Assembly (NCBI GenBank): GCA_937872005.1
Contig: CALMPQ010000075.1
Location: 1-8,269, forward strand
Length of the DNA: 8,269 bases
Reading direction: 5' to 3'
DNA from: an uncultured Propioniciclava sp.
GTDB lineage: Bacteria > Actinomycetota > Actinomycetes > Propionibacteriales > Propionibacteriaceae
In this document: positions 1 to 6,975 of the stretch, in pieces
Layout: each line of letters begins with the position of its first letter
Numbering within the stretch: position 1 is the first letter of the stretch
Translations under genes and position numbers: made by a program
The notes under the pieces: generated by a model
Databases searched by the model: none
Seen by the model: only the letters and a program-made list of their open reading frames with translations
What the model was told of the DNA's origin: nothing

Positions 1-666
1 GTCGATGGTGTGGCCGTCGACGGTGTCGGCCAACAAGGTGAGGGCTTCATCCAGTGCGAGCCCATCAGCTGCGTCCAACTGTCCCCACAGGCCGATGTGG
101 CCGTCCTTGATCCGGCCGAGGGTCACGTCACGTCGGCGGCTGGCGGCTTGGGCGTTGGCGACGGCTTGCTCCGGGTCGGCCAGCAGGAGCCATTTCTCGA
201 CCTGGCCCTTCACCCTGCCCCAGGGTTGCAAACTGAGGGCGGTGGCGCACAGGCGGTCGAACCGTGCGCACGCGGCGACATCGAGTTTCGCGGCGGCGGC
301 CGCCTCGGCGACGCGGAAGCCCTCGAACGCGCGGATGTCACCCTCGATCACCAAACGCCACAGGGTGGGGTGGCGGTGGCGGAGGTTGAGGACCCGGTTG
401 ATCCACCCGAACGCCCCACTGATACTCACCCCCAACAAGGTCGAGATGTGGGCGGTGACGAACTCCCCGATCAACGGGGTACCGTCCGCGCCGCCGGGCA
501 CCCACCGTTCACACCCCGCCACCAGCACGGTTTCGTCCACGTGGTGGAGGTCACACAGGGCGGCGATCGCCAGGCATTGGGCGACCTCACCAGCCCGGAT
601 CGCGTTCGTGGCATGGTCCAGCGCGGCCGCCGCGTCGGCGACGGTCTTGAGTACCAGTTCTGCCAT
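1..666 (-). CDS. DUF222 / 13E12-repeat family protein, N-terminal part (3' end outside window)
   Basis: The frame is open from an ATG at 666 to the left edge, giving 222 residues without a stop; the C-terminus lies outside the window. An in-frame stop at 717-715 and a GGGAGGG Shine-Dalgarno at 680-674, 7 nt before the ATG, fix the start. The protein is mostly alpha-helical. Residues 1-50 are an Ala/Leu-rich helix pair, 66-130 carry a helical core (for example GVSISGAFGWINRVLNL from residue 79), and 150-215 hold the basic patch ASRRRDVTL and then DGHIGLWGQLDAADG. This matches, by recognition, the DUF222 domain of actinobacterial 13E12-repeat proteins. In that family DUF222 is usually followed by a C-terminal HNH nuclease motif, which here would lie beyond the left edge and is not seen. 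Members are often multicopy in a genome; their cellular role is not well defined. It lies downstream of glnE on the same strand but 123 bp away, so co-transcription is uncertain. Confidence 0.85.
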   Translation of the reverse strand, partial: MAELVLKTVADAAAALDHATNAIRAGEVAQCLAIAALCDLHHVDETVLVAGCERWVPGGADGTPLIGEFVTAHISTLLGVSISGAFGWINRVLNLRHRHPTLWRLVIEGDIRAFEGFRVAEAAAAAKLDVAACARFDRLCATALSLQPWGRVKGQVEKWLLLADPEQAVANAQAASRRRDVTLGRIKDGHIGLWGQLDAADGLALDEALTLLADTVDGHTID

Positions 667-673
667 GACCCAA

Positions 674-680
674 CCCTCCC
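674..680 (-). promoter_or_regulatory. Ribosome binding site of the DUF222 gene
   Basis: GGGAGGG on the minus strand, 7 nt upstream of the ATG at 666. It supports this start and indicates that the gene has its own translation initiation rather than coupling to glnE. Confidence 0.6.
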
Positions 681-748
681 TGCCGGGTCCGACAATTTCG
701 GTGCTGTGTTCGGATCAAGCCCTGACGACTTTGGTCACGATCAGATAA

Positions 749-765
749 CGGCGTCGACGGCGCCG
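749..765 (-). terminator. Possible weak terminator hairpin after glnE
   Basis: On the minus strand CGGCG, a 7-nt loop, then CGCCG, followed by TTATCT. It begins 25 nt beyond the glnE stop codon. The stem is only 5 bp of pure G/C and the T-tract is poor, so it may be a weak intrinsic terminator or just GC-rich background. The remainder of the gap between glnE and the DUF222 gene (667-789) shows no gene and no convincing promoter; it is visibly less GC-rich than the coding DNA on either side. Confidence 0.25.
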
Positions 766-789
766 CGACAAGCTCACCAGCGAAGAGGC

Positions 790-3759
790 TCAGCCGGACG
801 AACCCAGCCCCCAGAAGACGCGGTCCATGACCTCGCGCGAACGACGCGCGACGCGGGACCAGTCGTCGATGAACAGCGACGCCTCGCCGGGCGCGTAGCC
901 CAGCAACTGCGCCACCGCTGACCGCTCGCGGGCATCGGTCGGGATCGTGTCGGACGCCCGCCCCCGCAACAGCATGGTCGCGTTGCGGATCCGGGTGGCC
1001 AGGAGCCACGCCTCGCGCAACGCGTCGGCGTCCCCCGGGGCGAGGACGCCGCCCACCTCCTCGGCCTCCAGCGCGGCCAGGGTGCGGGGCGTCCGCAGCG
1101 CGGGGTCGGCGTGGCTGTGCCTCAACTGCAGCAACTGCACGCACCACTCGACGTCCGACAGCCCGCCCGGGCCGAGCTTCACGTGCCGGCGCGGGTCGAG
1201 CCCGCGGGGCATCCGCTCGTTCTCCATGCGGGCCTTGAGCTTGCGGATCTCGTTCACCTGACGAGCCTGAATACCGCCCTCGGGGTGGCGCACCGTGTCG
1301 ATCACGCGCAGCAACTCCCCCGAGAGGCCCACATCGCCCGCCCCGTGCGCGGCGCGCACCAGTGCCTGCGCCTCCCAGGTCGACGACCACTTCTCGTAGT
1401 AGGCCCGGTACGAGGACAGTGTCCGCACCACGGGGCCGCCCTTGCCCTCGGGGCGCAGGTCGAGGTCGAGTTCGACGGCCGGGTCCGCCCCCGGGCGCCG
1501 GAGCAGTTCCCGCAGCCGGGCCACGAGCTTGGTGCCCCGGCCCACGGCCTCCGGGTCGTCGGAGTCGGCGATGACGACCATGCCGTCGGCGTCCGACGAG
1601 TAGGACAGCTCCCGCCCGCCCCAGCGGCCGAGCGCGATCACCGCGAGCGGGGGCGCGTCGGGGTGCTCCCGTCGTGCGACCCCGAGCGCGGCGTCGATGG
1701 TGGCGGACATGATGTCGCTCAGCCCGTCGCCCACCCCGACGACGTCCATGCGACCCAGCAGGTCGGCCATCGCGATGCGCAGCAACTCCTTGCGCCGGAC
1801 GCCCCGGATCGCCTCCACCGCCGCGTTCGGGTCGTCGTGCCGCCGGGCCGACGCCGTCATCTCGCGGAGGATGTCGTCCTGGCTGCGCGTGAGGGTGTCG
1901 TCCGACAGCAGTTGCGCCGTCTGGGGGGCCCGCAGCAGCAGGTCGACGGCGTAGCGGCTCGACGAGAGGACGACGGCCAGGTTCTGCGCCATCGCCCCCT
2001 CGTCACGCAGGGCGCGCAGATACCACGACGTCGACCCCAGCGCCTCCGACACCTGCCGGAACGCCAGCAGCCCGTGGTCAGGGTTGGGGCCTTCGGCGAA
2101 CCAGCCCAGCATCGCCGGCAGCAGCTGGCGCTGGATCTCGGTCTGCCTGCTGACACCGCTGGTCAGCGCCTCGATGTGCCTCAGCGCGGCGCGCGTGTCG
2201 TTGAAGCCGAGCGCGCGCAGGCGGGTCTCGGCGGCGTCCGACGTCAACCGCACGGCCTCGGACGGAATGCGGGCCACCGCCTCGAGCAGCGGCGAGTAGA
2301 AGATGCGCTGGTGCAGCCGCAGCACCTTGCGGGTCGAGGCGCGCCAGGCGGCGGTGAGTTCGTCGCCCGAGGAGAAGCCGAGGCTGCGGGCGAGGCGGCG
2401 CCGGCTGAGGTCATCGCTCGGCATCAGGTGCGTGCGCCGCAGGTGGTGCAGCTGGATGCGGTGCTCCAGCACGCGCTGCAGTCGGTACGCCTCCTCGAGC
2501 TGCTGGCCGTCGACGCGGCCCACGTACCCGGCCCCGACCAGCGCGTGCAGCCCGTCGAAGGTCCCGCGCACCCGCAACCGGTCGTCGGCGCGCCCGTGCA
2601 CGAGTTGCAGCAATTGCACGCTGAACTCGGTGTCCCGCAGGCCGCCCGCGCCCAGCTTGATCTCGGACTCCGCCTCCCGCGCCGGGATCAACGAGATGAC
2701 CCGCTTGCGCATCGCCTGGGTCTCGTTCACGAACTGGGGGTCGTCGGCCACGGACCACACCCGACGCCCCACGAGGTCGACGAACTCACGGCCCAGGGCG
2801 AGGTCGCCTGCCATCGGACGGGCCTTGAGCAGCGCCTGGAACTCCCAGTTCTTGGCCCACTTCTCGTAGTAGGTGCGCATCGACGCGAGCGTCCGCACGA
2901 GCTGGCCGGCCTTGCCCTCGGGGCGCAGGTTGGCGTCCACCTGCCAGATCGTCCCGGCGCCGGTGTGCGCCGAACAGATCCGCGCGATGGACGCCGCGAG
3001 CTTGGTCGCGATCGCCACGGCCTCCGTCGTCGAGGCGACCGGCTCGCCGGCGTCGTCGAGCGCCGGCTCGGCCACGTACACGACGTCGACGTCGGAGACG
3101 TAGTTGAGCTCGCGCGCGCCGCACTTGCCCATGGCCAGCACCGCCAACCGCACGCGTTCGTGGCCGGGAACCTCCGCCCGGGCGAGGGCGAGGGCCGACT
3201 CGATCGCCGCGTCGGCGAGGTCGGCGAGCTCGCGGCCGATGTCGTGCACCACGGCCACGGGGTTCTCGGCGGTCAGGTCGCGGGCGGCGATGCGCAGCAG
3301 GGCGGAGCGGTAGGCCAGTCGGAGGGCGTCAGAGGTGCCCAGGACGGCGACCGGGGCCGGGGCGTCCGGGTCGGCGCCGACCGAGCGCAGCAGCTCGGAG
3401 CGCAGGGTGGCGGCGTCGCGGGGCCACGGCTCGTGGTCGAGCTGGGCCAACGCCTCGGGGCGGACGCCGAGGTGGTGGTTGAGCGCAACCGAGGCGCCCA
3501 TGACCCGGGCCACCCGGTGCACCCGCTCGGGGTCACCGATGACGTGGGTGAAGGCGTCCGGTTGGTCGGCCGCCAGCCGGGCGAACCCACTCATCGCGAG
3601 GTCGGGGTCGGCGCTGGCGAGCACCTCGTCCACCAGGTGGCGGATGGCCTCCTCGTCGTCGAACACCGCGAACCAGGACTCGATGACGGCGACCGCGTGG
3701 CGCGCGTCCCCGAAGCCACGCCGGGCCAGGCGTCCCGCGGGGGTCTCCATGCGGTCCAT
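790..3759 (-). CDS. glnE: Bifunctional glutamine-synthetase adenylyltransferase / adenylyl-removing enzyme
   Basis: GlnE switches glutamine synthetase off by attaching AMP to a tyrosine and on again by removing it, coupling ammonia assimilation to nitrogen status in the cytoplasm. The 989 residues contain the expected two nucleotidyltransferase halves. Half one (deadenylylating by family convention) has RELNYVSDVDVVYV from 216 with D223 and D225, third acidic residue D275 before LRPEGK, the YYEKW block at 297, and KLGAGGLRDTEF at 368. Half two (adenylylating) repeats these as RELSYSSDADGMVV from 716 with D723 and D725, D765, YYEKW at 787, and KLGPGGLSDVEW at 861. All catalytic acids are present, and the length fits actinobacterial GlnE (a little longer than the roughly 946 aa of E. 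coli). The ATG at 3759 is chosen because a TANNNT hexamer ends 7 nt before it and no Shine-Dalgarno is seen; an ATG three codons later (3750) is possible. Regulation by PII-type proteins is known for the family but no PII gene is in view. No glnA lies within the window. Confidence 0.97.
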   Translation of the reverse strand: MDRMETPAGRLARRGFGDARHAVAVIESWFAVFDDEEAIRHLVDEVLASADPDLAMSGFARLAADQPDAFTHVIGDPERVHRVARVMGASVALNHHLGVRPEALAQLDHEPWPRDAATLRSELLRSVGADPDAPAPVAVLGTSDALRLAYRSALLRIAARDLTAENPVAVVHDIGRELADLADAAIESALALARAEVPGHERVRLAVLAMGKCGARELNYVSDVDVVYVAEPALDDAGEPVASTTEAVAIATKLAASIARICSAHTGAGTIWQVDANLRPEGKAGQLVRTLASMRTYYEKWAKNWEFQALLKARPMAGDLALGREFVDLVGRRVWSVADDPQFVNETQAMRKRVISLIPAREAESEIKLGAGGLRDTEFSVQLLQLVHGRADDRLRVRGTFDGLHALVGAGYVGRVDGQQLEEAYRLQRVLEHRIQLHHLRRTHLMPSDDLSRRRLARSLGFSSGDELTAAWRASTRKVLRLHQRIFYSPLLEAVARIPSEAVRLTSDAAETRLRALGFNDTRAALRHIEALTSGVSRQTEIQRQLLPAMLGWFAEGPNPDHGLLAFRQVSEALGSTSWYLRALRDEGAMAQNLAVVLSSSRYAVDLLLRAPQTAQLLSDDTLTRSQDDILREMTASARRHDDPNAAVEAIRGVRRKELLRIAMADLLGRMDVVGVGDGLSDIMSATIDAALGVARREHPDAPPLAVIALGRWGGRELSYSSDADGMVVIADSDDPEAVGRGTKLVARLRELLRRPGADPAVELDLDLRPEGKGGPVVRTLSSYRAYYEKWSSTWEAQALVRAAHGAGDVGLSGELLRVIDTVRHPEGGIQARQVNEIRKLKARMENERMPRGLDPRRHVKLGPGGLSDVEWCVQLLQLRHSHADPALRTPRTLAALEAEEVGGVLAPGDADALREAWLLATRIRNATMLLRGRASDTIPTDARERSAVAQLLGYAPGEASLFIDDWSRVARRSREVMDRVFWGLGSSG

Positions 3760-3766
3760 GGCACGG

Positions 3767-3796
3767 ATGCTAGTCGGACCCGGTCGGGCTTGTCGG
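3767..3796 (-). promoter_or_regulatory. Predicted glnE promoter giving a leaderless mRNA
   Basis: On the minus strand the -10 hexamer TAGCAT (3772-3767) fits the actinobacterial TANNNT consensus, and CCGACA (3796-3791) is a 4-of-6 match to TTGACA with an 18-bp spacer. Only 7 nt (CCGTGCC) separate the -10 from the glnE ATG, so transcription should start at or next to the A of the ATG. The lack of any Shine-Dalgarno before this ATG agrees with leaderless translation, which is common in actinobacteria. Confidence 0.5.
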
Positions 3797-3809
3797 TGGC
3801 GCCGACTAG
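3770..3809. repeat. Inverted octamer CCGACTAG in the divergent promoter region
   Basis: CCGACTAG reads on the plus strand at 3802-3809 and on the minus strand at 3777-3770, separated by 24 bp; the centres are 32 bp apart, about three helical turns. The right copy is also part of an 8-bp perfect palindrome GACTAGTC (3804-3811). Each octamer supplies the TAG of a TANNNT hexamer directed away from the centre. The arms could be twin promoter elements, or half-sites of an operator controlling glnE and the transporter operon. No regulator gene is present in the window. Confidence 0.45.
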
Positions 3810-3812
3810 TCT
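3807..3812 (+). promoter_or_regulatory. Candidate -10 element of the transporter operon
   Basis: TAGTCT matches TANNNT and shares the upstream context CCGAC with the glnE -10 on the opposite strand. Transcription would start near 3819, leaving a short leader of about 24 nt that contains the Shine-Dalgarno. No good -35 is seen at 17-18 bp upstream, so the call is tentative. Confidence 0.3.
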
Positions 3813-3831
3813 GGAGGGGCTTTCACGTCTC

Positions 3832-3837
3832 GAGGAG
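3832..3837 (+). promoter_or_regulatory. Ribosome binding site of the first adaptor gene
   Basis: GAGGAG, 5 nt before the ATG at 3843. It decides the start of the operon's first gene and contrasts with the glnE start on the other side of the same 83-bp gap, which has none. Confidence 0.75.
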
Positions 3838-3842
3838 TCCGC

Positions 3843-5072
3843 ATGAGCAAGTCCCGCACCCGACGGCCCTGGTCGAGGCGGCGCTGGGTGCTGGTCATCG
3901 GCGGCGTCCTCGTGGCGATCGCGCTGGTCGCGGGCCTCGTCATCTGGAACGCTGCGCGCCCGGCCCCCGAGCAGGCGACCGAGGTCGTCCGGGCCACACG
4001 CACCGATGAGGCCACCTCGGTGTCGCTGGCCGGGGTGCTCGCCCCGCAGCAGCAGGCCAACGCCTCGTTCGCGGTGCCCGGCACGGTGCGCACCATCGAC
4101 GTCAAGGTCGGCGACCAGGTCGTCGTCGGCCAGCAGCTCGCCTCGGTCGAGGACCGTGACCTCCGCAATGCCGTCAGCCTCACCGAGGCGCAGGCGGCGG
4201 CCGCCCGCGCGCAACTGCAGACCGTGCGCGACTCGGGTCGAGCCACGTCGGCGCAACTGGCCGCCGCCCGAGCCGGGATCGAGTCGGCGGACGCCTCGGT
4301 GACCCAGGCGCGCAGCCGCCTGGCCGACGCCCTGCTCACCGCGCCGCTCGCCGGCGTCGTCGCCGCCGTGAACATCGAGGTCGGCGACCAGGTCACGGGC
4401 GCTGCCGGCGGCTCGTCCGGCTCGCTCGCGGGCATGTCCGGGCTCTCCGGGGCCTCGGGCATGTCGGGACTCTCCGGCCTGTCGGGGCTGGCGGGCGCGA
4501 CCGGGGGCGCCACGGGTGGGTCGGCGTCCGGCGCTGCCATCGTGGTCGTCGTGCCCGACGCCTGGAAGCTCGAGGCCGAGGTCGGCACGGCCGACCTGCC
4601 CCAGTTGAAGCCGGGCCAGGAGGCCGTCGTCACCCCGACCGGCACCTCGCAGCACGTGGCGGCGGTGGTCGACACGGTGGGCATCGTGGCGACCGCGGCA
4701 TCCGGTCAAGCGGCGACGTTCCCGGTCACCCTGCGCGTGACCGACCCCAGCGCCACCCTGTTCTCGGGCTCGAACGCCGACGCCGTGGTCACCACCGGCA
4801 CCGAGCGTGGCGTCCTGACGATCCCCGGCGAGGCGATCTGGATCACCGACGACAAGCCGACGGTGCGCAAGCAGGTGGGTGGCGCCGTGTCGATCGTCGA
4901 GGTCACGATCGGGCGCCGGTTCGGCGACCGCATCGAGATCACCGCGGGCCTCGATGAGGGCGACGAGGTGCAGGCGCGCCGCAGCGTCGTCGTGACCCCG
5001 CCACCGCGTCCCCAGTTCGGCCCCGGGGGCACCTTGGCCTCGCCCGACCCGACACCCAGCGCGGCGCGATGA
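3843..5072 (+). CDS. HlyD/MacA-like membrane-fusion adaptor with a Gly/Ser-rich insert
   Basis: This is probably an inner-membrane-anchored adaptor that works with the ABC transporter encoded directly downstream. The 409 residues begin with a strongly basic tail (residues 2-14) and one hydrophobic segment (about 15-36), placing the rest outside the membrane. A first lipoyl half follows at about 75-105 (FAVPGTVRTIDVKVGDQV), then an Ala/Gln/Arg-rich helical hairpin at 108-165, shorter than in Gram-negative MacA. The second lipoyl half is at 166-185 (LTAPLAGVVAAVNIEVGDQV). A low-complexity insert (186-230) separates it from the beta-barrel region, roughly 231-330, and a membrane-proximal domain continues to about 385 (ITAGLDEGDEV). 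The Pro-rich tail ends PDPTPSAAR. The last four bases overlap the ATPase start (ATGA), indicating translational coupling. Substrate cannot be read from the sequence; annotation as a macrolide exporter would be by analogy only. Confidence 0.88.
   Translation: MSKSRTRRPWSRRRWVLVIGGVLVAIALVAGLVIWNAARPAPEQATEVVRATRTDEATSVSLAGVLAPQQQANASFAVPGTVRTIDVKVGDQVVVGQQLASVEDRDLRNAVSLTEAQAAAARAQLQTVRDSGRATSAQLAAARAGIESADASVTQARSRLADALLTAPLAGVVAAVNIEVGDQVTGAAGGSSGSLAGMSGLSGASGMSGLSGLSGLAGATGGATGGSASGAAIVVVVPDAWKLEAEVGTADLPQLKPGQEAVVTPTGTSQHVAAVVDTVGIVATAASGQAATFPVTLRVTDPSATLFSGSNADAVVTTGTERGVLTIPGEAIWITDDKPTVRKQVGGAVSIVEVTIGRRFGDRIEITAGLDEGDEVQARRSVVVTPPPRPQFGPGGTLASPDPTPSAAR
4431..4484 (+). repeat. Two 27-nt tandem units encoding GMSGLSG-type repeats
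   Basis: Residues 197-205 (GMSGLSGAS) and 206-214 (GMSGLSGLS) of the first adaptor are adjacent nine-residue units, followed by a degenerate third (GLAGATGGA). They form the core of a Gly/Ser/Ala segment spanning about residues 186-230, which lies at the junction from the lipoyl domain to the beta-barrel, where most adaptors have only a short turn. Confidence 0.75.
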
Positions 5073-5758
5073 ACGCCCTCCTGCAGATGACCGGGGTCCG
5101 CAAGACCTACGACACCGGTGTCGTCGCCGTCGAGGCGCTCCGTGGCGTCGACCTCACGGTCGCCGAGGGCGACTTCGTCGCGATCATGGGCCCCTCCGGC
5201 TCGGGCAAGTCGACCCTCATGCACATCCTCGGCTGCCTCGACGTACCCTCAGCGGGAACCTACGAGCTCAGCGGCGTCGACGTCAGCCACATGACCGAGG
5301 CCGAGCTCGCCGACGTGCGAAACCGTCGCATCGGCTTCGTGTTCCAGCAGTTCAACCTGCTGCCGTCCATGACCGCGCTGCGCAACGTCCAGCTGCCGCT
5401 GGTCTACGCCGGTGTCAGCAAGGCCGAACGGCACGACCGGGCCATGGACGCCCTCACCCGCGTCGGGCTCGCCGACCGCGTCGACCACCGGCCGGGCGAG
5501 TTGTCGGGCGGCCAGCAGCAGCGTGTCTCGGTGGCCCGCGCGCTGGTGACGGATCCCGCGCTGATCCTCGCCGACGAGCCGACGGGCAACCTCGACTCGG
5601 TGTCGACCCGCGACGTGCTCACCCTCTTCCACGAACTGCACGACGCCGGGCGCACCATCGTGCTCATCACCCACGAGGCGGATGTCGCCCAGGAGGCCCG
5701 CCGGGTGGTCCGGATCACCGACGGCCTGCTGTCGGAGGACGCGGGGGTGCCCGCATGA
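5069..5758 (+). CDS. ABC transporter ATP-binding protein, MacB/LolD type
   Basis: This cytoplasmic ATPase powers the FtsX-type permease encoded next. The 229 residues include every expected motif: Walker A GPSGSGKST (41-49), the Q-loop in FQQFNLLPS (92-100), the ABC signature LSGGQQQR (145-152), Walker B LILADEPT (165-172) with catalytic E170, D-loop NLD (174-176) and switch histidine H202 in ITHE. Length and the segments GCLDVPSAGTY and ADEPTGNLDS are typical of the subfamily that serves MacB, LolCDE and FtsX-like permeases (established knowledge). The start overlaps the end of the upstream adaptor by four bases (ATGA), with no Shine-Dalgarno of its own, so translation is probably coupled. 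The end overlaps the permease start in the same way. The gene is complete with no missing catalytic residue. Substrate is unknown. Confidence 0.96.
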   Translation: MNALLQMTGVRKTYDTGVVAVEALRGVDLTVAEGDFVAIMGPSGSGKSTLMHILGCLDVPSAGTYELSGVDVSHMTEAELADVRNRRIGFVFQQFNLLPSMTALRNVQLPLVYAGVSKAERHDRAMDALTRVGLADRVDHRPGELSGGQQQRVSVARALVTDPALILADEPTGNLDSVSTRDVLTLFHELHDAGRTIVLITHEADVAQEARRVVRITDGLLSEDAGVPA

Positions 5759-6975
5759 GTTGGTCCGAGACGTTCCGCACCGCGATCGAGGCGCTCCTCG
5801 GCCGGCGGATGCGCTCGCTGCTGACCATGCTCGGCATCCTGATCGGCATCGCCGCGGTCATGCTCACCGTGGGGCTGGGCGAGGGCGCCCGCCACCAGAT
5901 CACCGCGGAGATCAACAAGCTCGGCTCCAACCTGCTGATCGTCATGCCGGGCTCGTCATCGGCGTCCGGCCAGCGCACCGCCGGCGTGCAGTCGCTGACC
6001 CTCGAGGACGCCGACACCATCGCCGACCCGTTGGTCGCGCCCGACGTGGCCGGCGTGGCCCCGATGATGGGGACGCGCGTGAGCGTCCAGCACGGCACCA
6101 GGGACTGGGCGTCGCAGGTGACCGGCACCACGACCGACTGGCCGGCCGTCCGCGCCCGCGGGCTGGTGGATGGCCGGTTCTTCACCGAGGTCGAGCAGGC
6201 CTCGGCGGCCCAGGTCGTGGTGCTCGGCCCGACCACCGCCGGCAACCTCTTCGCGGACTCCCCCGCCGTCGGGCAGGAGGTCGTGATGAGCGGCCAGACC
6301 TTCCTCGTGGTGGGCGTTCTGGAGTCGGTCGGCGCCAGCTCGATGACCAACGACGACGACACCGTCGTGATGCCGATCACGACCGTGGCCCAGCGCCTCG
6401 TGCCCCCCGCCTCGGCGCGCAACCTCCAGGCCATCTACGTCGCGGCGCGCGATGACGCGGCCATCTCGTCGGCGCACCAGCAGATCACGCGGGCGCTGAC
6501 GGTGAACCACGCGAAGACCGCGGCCGACCCCGACTTCTCGATCATGACCTTCCAGGCCCTGCTGACCGCCATGAACACGATGACGTCGGTGCTCACCACC
6601 CTGCTCGCCGGTCTGGCCGCCATTTCGCTCGTGGTGGGCGGCATCGGGGTGATGAACATCATGCTGGTGTCGGTCTCCGAGCGGGTGCGCGAGATCGGCC
6701 TCCGCAAGGCGCTCGGGGCCACGCCGGCCCTGATCCGGCGGCAGTTCCTCGTCGAGGCGGGCATCCTCGGCTTGCTCGGCGGCACGCTCGGGGTGGCGCT
6801 GGGCATCGCCGGCGCCGCGATCCTCACCCCGTTGCTCGACCTGCAGGTCACCGTCTCGTTGCCCGCCACGTTGCTCGCCCTCGCGGTGTCGCTCGGCATC
6901 GGGCTCATCGCGGGCACGTACCCGGCCGCCCGCGCGGCGAACCTGCCCCCCATCGACGCCCTGAGGAGCGAGTGA
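5755..6975 (+). CDS. ABC transporter permease, MacB/FtsX type
   Basis: This is the membrane subunit paired with the preceding ATPase. The 406 residues show the standard four-helix layout. TM1 is at about 22-42 (LLTMLGILIGIAAVMLTVG). A large extracytoplasmic MacB_PCD-like domain covers about 43-270. TM2 is at about 278-305, followed by the cytoplasmic segment SERVREIGLRKALGAT (308-323), which contacts the ATPase in this family. TM3 is at about 333-358 and TM4 at about 370-390, and the family's closing motif reads YPAARAANLPPIDALRSE (389-406). MacB-type transporters work mechanically, moving their outer domains in response to ATP hydrolysis rather than passing substrate through the membrane, so the substrate would be handled on the outer face together with the adaptors. 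The ATG lies inside the ATGA overlap with the ATPase gene. Its stop shares one base with the next start (TGATG). Nothing is missing or frameshifted. Confidence 0.95.
   Translation: MSWSETFRTAIEALLGRRMRSLLTMLGILIGIAAVMLTVGLGEGARHQITAEINKLGSNLLIVMPGSSSASGQRTAGVQSLTLEDADTIADPLVAPDVAGVAPMMGTRVSVQHGTRDWASQVTGTTTDWPAVRARGLVDGRFFTEVEQASAAQVVVLGPTTAGNLFADSPAVGQEVVMSGQTFLVVGVLESVGASSMTNDDDTVVMPITTVAQRLVPPASARNLQAIYVAARDDAAISSAHQQITRALTVNHAKTAADPDFSIMTFQALLTAMNTMTSVLTTLLAGLAAISLVVGGIGVMNIMLVSVSERVREIGLRKALGATPALIRRQFLVEAGILGLLGGTLGVALGIAGAAILTPLLDLQVTVSLPATLLALAVSLGIGLIAGTYPAARAANLPPIDALRSE
6963..6968 (+). promoter_or_regulatory. Ribosome binding site of the second adaptor gene
   Basis: GAGGAG lies inside the last codons of the permease gene, 6 nt before the ATG at 6975. 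It supports that start and suggests the second adaptor is well translated as part of the operon. Confidence 0.7.

Noticed and set aside
721..745. A second hairpin (CTGA...TCAG) between glnE and the DUF222 gene
   Set aside because: Only 4 outer and 3 inner pairs with mismatched bases between them and no T-tract; too weak to call.
10..921. Plus-strand open frames of 247 and 303 codons at the left end
   Set aside because: They lie opposite the DUF222 gene and run into the glnE 3' end. They show no recognisable domain, while the minus-strand frame has a good start, a ribosome binding site and DUF222 features.
1111..3846. A 911-codon open frame on the plus strand, antisense to almost all of glnE
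   Set aside because: Its product is a Arg/Gly/His/Val/Gln-rich composition typical of reading a GC-biased gene backwards. glnE on the other strand has complete family motifs.
5069..6975. Assignment of the ATPase and permease as a true macrolide exporter (macB)
   Set aside because: The family covers transporters of lipoproteins, peptides, toxins and unknown substrates. Nothing visible here distinguishes the substrate, so no gene symbol is given.
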